From contig JALJCO010013732.1 in NCBI GenBank assembly GCA_023101725.1, forward strand, positions 124,001 through 188,000: a DNA stretch of 64,000 bases. The letters run 5' to 3'. Under the pieces are notes generated by a model. The model saw only the letters and a list, made by a program, of their open reading frames with translations, was not told the DNA's origin and did no database searches. A program made the translations under genes and the position numbers. This DNA is from Atherinomorus stipes. Taxonomy: Eukaryota; Chordata; Actinopteri; Atheriniformes; Atherinidae. Shown piece after piece: positions 34,601 to 46,600 of the stretch (positions are counted from its first letter, which is position 1; each line of letters begins with the position of its first letter).

Positions 34601-37600
34601 CTGCATAGATCAAGATCTCTTGGAGGACATCATGACTGACAGCTGCTTTTATCTCACCCAACCAATAGTAAGTGAGTGCCAGAGGTGGTGTGTTTTAATA
34701 CATCAGTAGTTTAATACTAGTAAACATATTTAATCCCTTGGTGTTTGTCAGCATTGTATGTGAGTACTAAATATCCTTTTGAGAATATTTTGGAGTTTGC
34801 CATGTTGCCCTTGTGTGTGCTTTTGTTTATCTTACTATTTCCAAAAAACCTCCAATATTCATGTGTTAATCTTTAATTTCCACACACTCTTTGTTCTATT
34901 CTCTTTGATAAATAAATGTAATATTGATGTATTACACTAATATACTCCTTTCAATTCACAAAGCACCTTGTTTCATTTGTATTCGAACCCCAGTCAATGA
35001 TAATCACTCCCCTTGGAGAAACACATAAAACGAAACTATGTGGCTGAGTGTATTTGGCTGCCTTTCTCTAGAATGTGCATTCTCAACCAAAACATCCCAT
35101 TAATTAGTGATGAAATCAGAATGGTGTAACAACTCTGGGCCAATGTTTGTTGGAGGCATTTAGGTGTGTTCTGCACACACTATCCTGCACTAGTCCTATC
35201 CAGTGTGCTGAATGTCATTATTGTGCTCTGCTATCGTAAAAGAAAGATTCCCAGCAGAGCCATGAACCTGCAGCCGTTAGCTAGCAGAGAAACACCCTGC
35301 CACTTAAATGAAGAGGTATCCTCTGGGGGAGATTGGTATGTACTTTTGCCCTAGTTTTAACACCCCACATAAAAGAATCTGTGGAAAGAGGGAGGGCTTC
35401 TGGAGGTATTTCTCCAATATTCTGGCTGGTGATAAAACATGCACAGAATGCTACTGTGTATCTAGTGAGCTGGTTGAGGGGAAAACTAATGAATGCAGGA
35501 TGTGGTGAATGTGTAAACACAAAAACAGCGCTGTCAAGGAGCATACAGACGGTAGACAACCGACGTCTACTTCAGTGCTGGCCTAAACATATACAGACAC
35601 ATTTGTACTCACAGATTTGTGTTTGCAGTGCAATTTGCCACATACACACAGATGTAGCCTCACATTGTAGCCTTGTGAAATATGGCCCTTGGGTGAAATG
35701 AATGGCTCTCCCTATGTGTTGGTGGCAGGTCGTTACTCTGCATCTCTCTTGCTAGACAATAAAGCCCAGACACAATGAGACAATGTTTGGAACTCTCCCT
35801 CACCTTCTTTTAACACTGCTGCCATCTATAAAGTTCAACCTTGATAGAGAGAGGAGAAAGAGGTGGATGAGAGAGAATAGGCCAGCTGTAAAAAGGAGGT
35901 ACATGAGGGTATTGGAAAAAAAGTAAAATGAAAATACTAAGCTATAGATAGACTTTGAGCCTGAAGCGCATTTGATCACAATGGGAAAGGAAAATGAAGC
36001 CTAAATCTCTCAGGAAATAGCCTGCGATGATGTAAAATCAGGCGAGGCCAACGCGTTAGGGGCAAAACATACTTAACAGGACACAAGGGCCAGTCCCTGT
36101 GCAAAATGAGTCATAAGAAACTTTGAAGGTGCCTTTTATAAAGATTACTGTTATAGAAGAAGCATATCCCTGGTATTATGTACACCTAATTCTGTTTCAA
36201 TGCTGAATGAAACAGTGCTCAAAGCAGTGAAGACAACACTGTGAGACTCTGCTACTGCCTTCATGACGATTTCCTGGGTAGATAGAGGTATATAAATGTG
36301 ATCTAAAAAGTTGATTAACAAAAATGTATGCATATTGAAAAAATGATGTGATATCAGTAAACACATTTATCTAAAAAATGGTTTAGGAAATGCCCACAAG
36401 TGATGAAGAGACTTTACTTACACTACAATCTAATAGTGGAATGTATATAATGTTTGTGAATTTAAGAATTTGATTGATTTGTTTGACATTTTATTTGAAG
36501 CTTTGTTTAGAAACTGGGTTCCCTTAACAAAGATTGTATTATGGTCAGGTTGCTCTGTAGGCAATTTTCTTTTTTTCCTCTGCACAGTGAAGGAGTGGTG
36601 CTGCTTGGTGCTTTACTGACAGGAAAATTTTTGAGCTGAGCATCCCCTGCTGCATCCCTCATCATTTCTTTTTTGAGTAGAAGTTGCAAAAATTGTTACC
36701 TGTCAACAAAAGACCCCAAATTGGCACTATAAATGATAAATTCACAGTACAGTTGCTTATGAAGACAACACTGCTTTATAAATATTTTCAACCAAGTTTA
36801 TCAAATCAATGGAAAAATACAGGTTCTGTTCCTCAATTCACAGGAATTGCATCACATCAGTTCTTACTTTGTAAGCATTTTCTTTCCCCCTCTTTTTTTT
36901 ATCATAATGTAGTTGCTTCCACCATAATGGGCACATTGCTGAAATGATAAATGCCAGACTTTATGTTGCAAAAGTAAATGATGGATTCACTGTCAGTTAT
37001 AAAACTTGCCCTCTTTTTATTATATTACAGCAGTTTTAATCGAATCAGCTTTAAATGAATCAAATCACTCAGTAGTTTTTGGTTTACATCCACTTCCGCT
37101 GCTCCACCTTTTAACCCAGATGCATGTAATAATCTCTATTTCTACAATTTAATGAGCTTCATAATCTCTGCTTGTTGTGGGACCAAGTCTGCAGCTATCA
37201 TGTGATGCCAGTGGCCTGAGCAGGATGGCATAGGTGGGGTGTGAGAAAGTCTAAATTCAACAAGGGAGTGGCGGTCTGTCCTAACAGGCCGGCTCATCTG
37301 CTTTCCAGTTGTTGCTTGCCGTTAGCTGTTGTGTTTACTTTTTCATTTATTGATTACCCATCCTTCAGCATGGTAAACAAGAGCTTGAAGTCATGGAGTG
37401 AATAAAAGGCAAATACAATCTCCGGGCAGCCCTACATCTTCGTTTTAACATGTTACCTAGAGATATCTCATCTTTAGGTGTAGTCCACCGACAATGGATG
37501 TTGTGCCAAGTGTGACATGTTTAACAGTTTTAATGTCTCTTATTTAACCTACAGTGAATGAGCAGGTTATTGAAGAAATTAAAAAGAATATTGTGATATA

Positions 37601-40600
37601 GTAATGTTGCTTTAGCTTTTGAAAAGATGCTCAGGCGCACTTTGTTTTAAATAGAAATTGATGCCAATATCCAGGATAGTGGCAAGTGCCATTGCATGCT
37701 AATTACACATTTCTTAGCTTAATTTAACTACAAGCCAAGTTCATCATCATAAACATAAAGATTTTTGTTAAAGCATGCCAAAATCAGTTTTTGATGTGCC
37801 GCCTGGGTCAGAGTTGGCTAAACATCGCTGGCGTGTTTACTGCAGGCAGTTTCCCATCATGGGACTCTGTTGCCATGCAGCTCAGTGACTAGGAATTTTC
37901 CCACACTCAGACAGTTTAACCTTGGTAAAGGGCAAGTAGAACTGGAGGTAACGATGGAGGATGAGAGAGGGAAAGTGAAGTCACACAGCCGGTGTCAGAA
38001 ATTGGCCTTTCCAAAATTGAAATTTGAAGCCAGTGGAATGAATAATAAGTGCTTGCTAATTTCTTGTCTGCAGCATAAACCCTTGTAGCATTCTGGCTTC
38101 CCTGGCCATTAGCCCAGCGGTGAGGATGTGGCAAGCTGTTGCTGCCATGGAACACCATCTGCCGCTAATATGGCTGGTGCCCTCCCACCCTCCGGGAAAT
38201 AAAGGTGGAGAAAGAGAGAGGGCATGGACATAAGAGAGAGAGAGAGAGAGAGATAGTCGCAAGTTAAGGGGAGAGAAATAATTGTAGAGGAGAGGCAGAG
38301 GCATAACTCAGGCTTCCTCCAAGGTTTAATTAAATGGCAGAAGTGGGGTCATGGCAGGACATCCTTGAGCTACTATATGTGTCAGTACAAATGGGCTGGA
38401 TTGCTGCTTAGTACTTCATATTAGGTAACCAAGAAAAAACACTCTAAGAATCATCAGATACAAGGTTGCATTTTTTTTATTGTGGATATTTCAATTTTAC
38501 ACAGCAACATGTTGACTTTTAAGGTGCAACTATGAAATAAGAAGCTTGTATCTCAGCCACGCTATCAAAGAAAGAAGTTTATTTCGTGAGCATGCTTCCA
38601 TCATTCTTTTCTCTGTTCTGTTCTTCTCCAAGTCCTCAATTAACTTTACCTTTTGTTCTTATGGTCTAGCGAGATGACCAGATGAGGCTTGTTGCTGTCA
38701 TGCTCTATGACCTCCAGGACAGAAAGTTTCTTCCAAGGCACTGCCACGGGGAGGATGAGGTCATTCAGGAAGTTCGAGATGTGGAGAGTCATCTCCTCCG
38801 GTACACAATGGCACAAGAAGAAGACAAAAGTCTACTCACACAACTTGGAGTTGTGTTATAAAGCAAATTTTGAATCGAGGCATTTGACATCCTGATAAAA
38901 AGACTGAATTATTTTGCTTTTGTTGTGTAAAGGTTCAAAATCAAGCTGGCAGCCTCTCTGGCCCGCTACAGGATCAAACATGATCTCTCAGCTATTGAGT
39001 GTTTCTTGCCAGAGAGTGTGAAGAAGAAGCAGGAGAGGTCAATCAGCCTTCCTCTTTATGCATGGGTCAACGCACTGAAGAGCAGGTCAGTGCTTACACA
39101 AACACTGATAACACACGCCTTTACATGCACACCTGCACGTAAACACAGGAATACGCTTTCAGCATACATAAAAAAATGTACAGGCATCCACACACACCTA
39201 CGTTTAAACACGCTGCTTTAACTCGGGGTGCTGCCCGATGCTTTATGGGCCAAAGTGCCCAGTTGACAACCAATTAAATGACTAGACCATGTGTATGCGT
39301 GTATGTGCATGTGTGTGGTACACTTTATTGTGTATGTGTGTGGTAATGTGTGTTGTTGCACGCGGCCCGACAGGCTGATTCAGTTAGGTGTAAATCCTGC
39401 TGTAGACAGATTCAATCAGCAACACCTCTCATCCAGCTCTGGGACTGTAAAGGTCACCTGTTGGGACAAATGGTGTGTGTTGTACCTGTATGTGTGTTAA
39501 AATGGGCTTTACAACACATTTTCCTATTAAAGTCTTTTGAAAGGCCAAAATAGAAATTCTACAAACTATTATTATCCCTAATGACAGCCTTCCTCTTTCT
39601 CCTACCTCTAACCTTGTCCCTTTATCCCTCTTGAGTTTCCACTGATCTGCTCTTCTTGCCCCTCCTCTCTTTCGCTTCAAGTCCTGACGAGGTCCAAAGT
39701 GTGCTGAGGAATGCGGGCTTCTCGCAGGTGGGATCGATCGGGCAATTGGAGGGTCAGACTTTCTGCAAGGATCCCCACTGTGGGGATATGCTGGTGTTCC
39801 CAGCTCAGGTGAAAGCTCAGCTGTACTCCACCGAGCTGCTTCATGACCACAAACTCATCATCCAGGTACAAGCTACACAGAAAGAGGAAGTTTCTTAAAA
39901 AAAATAAGTTTCCTTATTGTAGACTGTAGCTTTGTAAATTTCCTCAGCCTCATCATTCTCCTAAGATATTTATGATTTCACCTTGGTAATGGGCTTGCTT
40001 GTATTGATTGTAAGACTTGGTTCACTTGCCACAACTGAGATTAGTTTGCTGAGTTACAAATATTTCATATCCCTTCCTCTCATGTGGCTGCACTTCACTT
40101 TGAGCTGTAAAGAATTATCCTGCAGGGGAGGAGGGGACAGTTTTATCATTAAATTTCTACTCCATAAAAGTCAAGCTGCCGTACAAACTGTAAGCAGCAC
40201 ACACCACCACAACATAATTAAATCTGATGTTGTGGCCATATTCAATCAAATATTCAGCACTGACTAATTAATCATCTTTCCCTCTCTCAATTTTTTTTTT
40301 TTTTTTATCTCTAATTACTAGGCTCTACTACCCGCTTTATTTCAGCCATTTTCTGCTTTTTAAATGTCCCCTTTATGAATTTCTTATCTTTGTAAAATGT
40401 ATTGTTAACTTGAATTTTGACATTGGAGTCCCTCTAAGAAATGAACTTAATGCGTCTCAAGGATAAATCATGCAGCCTGGGCCCGAATGCAGCATGCTCC
40501 CTGTTACCAGAGGAAGGAGATGTGCTCATGGTGGGCTGCTTCTCTGGCCTCACTATCTCCCACACCGCCTCCCTGATTGAACAGACACATAAAGCCAACA

Positions 40601-43600
40601 ACAACGGCGAGGCAACGGTCTACGTTTGTGTCAGCGACTGCACGGATGCTCAGACGGAGGAGCTACAGCGCACGCTCTCCACCATGGGCTGCAAGAGTAA
40701 GCACAAAATGGATGTGTCCGTAAGAGTGTTTACTTTTAGTTTTTTCTTTAGATTACAGTTGAAAGAGGAGAAGGAATGGAAGTATAGAAATTACTTGTCT
40801 TTGTCTTTTTAATGACATCATTTTCTTTTTTTCTTCTATTAAAATCACAGCAGAAAGAAGAAGCTTTATAAGTCCTTACACTAACTGGTAATTTAGTTAA
40901 AAGTTTTAATGGAAAAAAAGTAGTTGTTGACAGCAAATGTGTTTATTATTTATTTACAGTCTTGCAGTCTTCATTCACAGGGGTTTTTACTATTTTCAGT
41001 CCCTCGGGTGCAAACTGAGATGGGAAAAGTGCTTTTTTTGGTATGCAGCTCTCTTTGCCTGGAGCAAGCTGCAGAAAGACTTCAAACTTCATGATCTGGT
41101 CTTATTGGATGCTTTTAAGAAAATGTTGGATAATTTCGAGGCAGTTACCTCCACAACATAATTAAATCTGATGCTGTGGCCATATTAATCAAATATTCAA
41201 CACTGACTAATTAATCAATTACATCTGTTTGTAGCTGCACTGCTCAATTAGGGGATTTAATTAGTTATTTTTTATTTCTTAATTTGTGTTCACTTTGGTT
41301 TAAAACCTTGGCCAGATTGAATGTGCTCTGTTGTGTCTATAAAATGTTTAACTGCTTTGCTGTCTTGGCCAGGACAGTCTTGGAAAAGAGATTTTAATTT
41401 ACACGAAGATCTGTCTGGTTGAATAAAGGTTGAATAAAGAAAAAGAGTCTGCTCAAAGGTGCCATGTGGAACACAAGCAAAGTTAATGATGGAAAAATGT
41501 AATATATCAGTAAAAACTGTGTTTCTGTTGGTCTCTAGTCATTTCACTGCAACAACTGATATGCTTTATTTTCTTAGAGTGAGCCATTTGTATCTACTTA
41601 CAGTGGCTCCACATACATGCCAGCTGCCATATTTGTACCACTATTTTAACTACAGTTGCAAACTGTTACAACTTTGCTTGATAGGTGCTTACTGTAAGCA
41701 TTGTTTGGCGTAAGTAACACCTTAAAAGGCACATAGAGGACGATAGTACACACAATTTGAAGTAGAGAAACATTTGAAAATTTGGACACAAGTGTTTTCA
41801 AACTTTTGAGTTGTACTGTAGTTACCTGTAGAACATTCATCTCTCCACCTGACTAGATCCACTTTCCAGTGAAAACATGTTCTGGCCACTGAGCCACCAT
41901 CCAGTCACTTCTGTGCTTTGCATATGAAGTAATTTCCATGACAATATTTACAACTAGATGTCAGTAATTCTCAAATTGTTAGTGATGTACCTTTAAGAAT
42001 GCTAAAAAAAAAAAAAAAAGGTGTGTGTGCAAAGTTTTAAATATTATTTGCTGATAATGGCTGCCACCCATGCTAATCGTTAGAGAGACAATTACAGAGA
42101 TGGAACTGAGGTGAGATTTTCATAATTGCAAAAGATACCCCAAGGCAAAGAAGTTTTCTGCATAGAAATATTGTGGAAAATTGTGAATAGAATGGAAGCA
42201 CAGAGAAAATAAGTGTCGCTGAGCATACCGGTTATCTTTTTACTGTTTGTGTGTGCTGCTTAGATGTGAGGCTGATACAGGAGGTCTTCCAGTCTTTGGA
42301 TGGTGGTGATAAGCGGCTTCAAAAGGTGCGAGTTATCCTGTTGATCCCCAGGTGTTCTGTGTCTGCAGTCAGCAACCCCGTTGAGTTCATACTGCAAGAA
42401 AATGGAGGTAGTGATCTGTGCACCACAGAAATGCCATAAAGCATGGATTTAAAAGACACACATTTGAGAAATCTATGCTACATCCTGTTGAGTCCATAAC
42501 ACACATTACATGCTGCTGGTTTGGCAACAAAATTGAGAATGTTGTGCATACATGCTGCAAGACAAAGATAGTGCCAGCTCATATTTTCTAAATGCAAATA
42601 TCCTCTCTATATAGCATATGGATTCCAATTTCCATTTTCACTCAAGCCCGTCCATTGACTTATGCAAATTGCATCTATATTAAAGTTGTTTACACACCTC
42701 ATTGCAAAGAACAGTTAAACTGATATTCTGCTCTACTGAAGCGCTCCTTTATTTTTTTTCTCAGACACATGCTTGCTGCAGGACCTAGCCCGTGGTTCCA
42801 TAGCCCAGAGCAAACTGGAGTCTCTGGTTGCACAGCAGAAGAAAGATATCGATCATGCCTTGAAGTGTGAGTGTACAACCACCTGCTCTCGTGTAGACAT
42901 GCACGCAGACACTCAAGCATTTGCACCGTATGATCTCAGCCTCATGTGTGTAGCTTCTCACACTTTCTGACACAGTGAGGCTTCCTAATTATCTAATCTC
43001 ATGCCATTAGACTGAAGCTGGTGGTGTTCCTTGGAGATTGCCTGAGTTTTAATTAGGAATGCTAATGTTGCTCTGTGCTGGTCAGCCTTCATCTTCTGCA
43101 GCATTGTTGCATGTGTCAGAAGTTGTGCATTTGGTGAGACTGGTCATGTCAGGACCTGTTTTGTTGAGTTATTTTTGTTTTATGCAAATGTTGCAATTCT
43201 GTTGTGTGGTTAGTTATTTTCTCTTTGATTCTAAAATATATTACCTTTTCAGTTGTGTGTTAATCAGTATCCGTGAGCGATGCTTATTAGCCTTAGTCCA
43301 TCTTGTGCTGTTCAATGCTTGTCTGTCTGTTTGGCCTCCATCAAGCTGATGGAGTCTCTTGGTCGGGGGGAAATGTAAACCAACTCTTCTAATCACACTG
43401 CTATTGACCAGCCCTTGTCTATCTTTTCGCCGGGGTAGATACTTTCTAATAGAACTGGTAATTAATGGTGGGTATGTATTGAGCGCTATGGCTCAATTGC
43501 GTCGATGGTCTCATTTTAGTGTTTTCATGTAGGCGCATGCTTTAGCAAGACACACACCTCTAGAGTTTTTAATGTCTGCTGTAGAACAACACACCCACAT

Positions 43601-46600
43601 CCAGGCAAATGGAGTTTTGTGTTTAAATGTCTTAGATCTCTCACATTCTTTTCTAGTCTCGTTTGCCTAAAAGTGATATTTCACATTTTTCTGAAGCTGA
43701 GTTGCCACATCCAAACATATTTTATTACTTATCAGGAGAGTGTTAATTGTTTCTGTCTGGGTATAATTAGTGGGAAAGAAAGAAATCAAACATCCAATGG
43801 AAGTCAAATGGCCTGCAGCCTAACAGATCTACAAGCCAGCAGCAGTTGAATGAAATGAGCAATGAACATGCATAAACAATGTGAAGAAATTAATGTGCTG
43901 AAGTCCATCTCTTCAAAGGGAGCACCTTAGCCTGAATAATTAATTACAAATGTAAAAAGCAGATAAAGAAAAATTCTTCAGCTTAATTTGTGTTTTTGTT
44001 TGAAGTTCCAATGGTTCTGGCAATCGTGTACTCGACCTGTTCGTTGTACTCGGAGGAGAACGTGGATGTAGTGAAAGTTGCCCTGCAGCAAGCCAAAGCC
44101 CGCTCAGGCCTGGAGGGGGAACCAAAACAAGCAAACTTCAGGTCAGCATCAGTCTCTGTATCCCGGTGTGCTCTGGCATCTGTCTCTGTCTGTTTGCCTG
44201 TCTGTCTGCATGTCAAGATGTCTTTCTATTTCTCTTCAGACAGGATTCTGTCAAAGCCTCTCTAGACCTCAGGGAGGAGCGAAAGGAGATTCAGTGAAAA
44301 ATAATAATCAAAGATGTCTCTTCATATCTCTAAATGCCATGTGAAGCCCCCAGAAAACCTGTTTTTAGACAGCTTTGGCTGCTATTTTTGCACATTTTTT
44401 CTTTTTCTTTGTATTTGTGTGGTGAAGCACTAAGGTCTTAGAAGTTTTATCATTCCGGTGGACTTAAATATAACAAGACTCTTCTTTGCAGCAAGCTGTC
44501 CTGGTGTGCTGGCAATGCCTCGGGCTAGTATAAATAAAACACAAGTAGCGTTATTGGTATGGATCACACTGACTTTACATAGACATCTGCTGCTTGAGTG
44601 TATTTCAGAAACTAAACAATGAAAGTATTAGCCAGTCTATGGGGAAAACCCTTATAATCACAATTAGCAGTCATTTATGTAGCAAGCAGGGAAAAAAAAA
44701 CATTGATCTTTCTTTTCATTTTTGAATTTCTATCTTAATGTGTTGAATGTGTAATTTATGGTTTTGAATTGTTGGGCAGAGAAAAATTATCTTAAAAGAC
44801 ACGAACTTAGCCTCGGCAGGCTCTCTGCTGGGCTTCTGTCGCGTATAAATTGCAAAAGCAGTTAATTGCATGAAATATCTGAGCAACGGTTTGACCACTA
44901 TATTAGTTTGGCTTTAATGTGCTGGGGATTTTGTTTTAGCAGCTCTCCTGTGTACATGATTTACACTGTAGTATGGTGTTTGTGAATCTTTTCTCCAGGC
45001 CATGTCCTTCTCCCATCCCCTCTTTTGACCATGGGGAGACCACAGAGGAGGCTGAGCCCTTCTTTGTGTTGGAAGCTTCAGACCACAGTAACGGCTGCTT
45101 TCTGGCAGTTCTCAACAGAGAGGTTAGTTTAATTTAAGCTGAAACTTTACAAAGGTAGCAGAGGTGGGAGGGTTAAAAATAAGCATCAGTATTATATATC
45201 TACTGTATATAAGTGATAAAAAATTCCAGCCGAACTGTAAAAAAAAAAAAAAAAAAGCTTTACTTCTTGCTGTTTTCTTCAAAAGTAGTGTCATAGAAAT
45301 AGAAAGTCAACATGTCTTTTTAGATCTCATGTCACTTTTGTAAGGACTTTTTGGAAGCTAAGCACTTTGAAAGAAATGATGCCACTTGTCCACTGCTGCT
45401 CTTGCTTTTAGTAAATGCAGCCAAAAAGATAAGTAGGGACAAATGTATCATCCCGTCCTGGCAAGCTGTCTCTTAAAATTGCATTAGCCCCGGACCTGAC
45501 CATGTGCCATACCTCTACAATAATATGATGTGATTTGGTCATATTATTAGTCATTACTTCAGTCCTTAAACATGAAGAGTGCAGAGGATGTGAGTTTGGT
45601 TTCACACACACTTTGAGAGACTATATTTAAGAGAAACACTAGGTGAGGTGTTAATTACATCAGGTGAAAAAACTCCCTTCCCCTGAGTCCTGAACAACCA
45701 GCATTGTCTTGGGACACACACTCAACAGATTTGGGTGGTATTAAGTCAGAAAAATGTGGTCATTGAGAAATCAGCTGTAGTGGAAAACATAAAGGCAGGA
45801 TGTTTTAGTGTTTCTGGGGTTAAAAGATAGAGAATAAGAGATGCTGGGTGCTTCAGCGTGTATTAGAATAAGGCGGTTTTGGATTTAATTGCACAGAACA
45901 AAGATAATCTATGAGTTTAATTTATGTATGTAAATATTGTGCATCAGTTAAGATTATATGAATTAATAATGAGAATGAGACATGGACGTTTCATGTATGT
46001 GTCTGAAGAGGCTTTCTGGTCATTTTCTCACACATTATGAGGACAGATAATTGGGATGTGCTGTGGGTCTGTGGTATTTTCTTGTTAGATGCATTCATAG
46101 CTTCATAAAATCTGTTCCTCAGTTTTATGTTTCAGCCAAATCCATCCACCCGTCCTCTAATTGCCTGTCCCTTCCTTCTCTACCTGAGAGAGATACTGGA
46201 CAGCTAGAGAAGCTAGAATCTCATCAAGTCTTTGAGACTGATCTTCCCCACATCCTCATAATCTTCAAGGTTTATGGCATTACCGCCTCGCATTATGAAA
46301 TCTTCTCTTATGCTTTTGATGCATGTTATTAAGCCATTGTACTCCCAGAGGGGATGACAGAGCCTTCTCACACTGTTGTGTCTGTTTCTCTCTAGCCATC
46401 CATCATGTTTTATACCTCCACAGATAGGAATGAAAAGATAATCAAACTGCTGTAATGGTGCCTCAAACAGGATTTTTTTCCCTTCCTGCTGCCAATAAAC
46501 TCAGCTAATCAAAAGTTATTGTGGCACTCAGAAAAGTATCATAAAAACAGCAATTATATAAGTGTTTGAATGCTATCGGCTGTCGTAGCTGTGCACTGTA

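Larger units (their letters stand above)
29250..34608. other. nsun7 intron 1
   Basis: A 5.4-kb AT-rich intron. It holds a palindromic element at 31372-31600, a TTTC run at 31601-31685 and a fold-back MITE at 33497-33735. The rest (29250-31370, 31690-33490, 33740-34600) shows no gene, conserved RNA or recognisable repeat; the frames open at 31840-32280 have no familiar motif. Confidence 0.6.
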
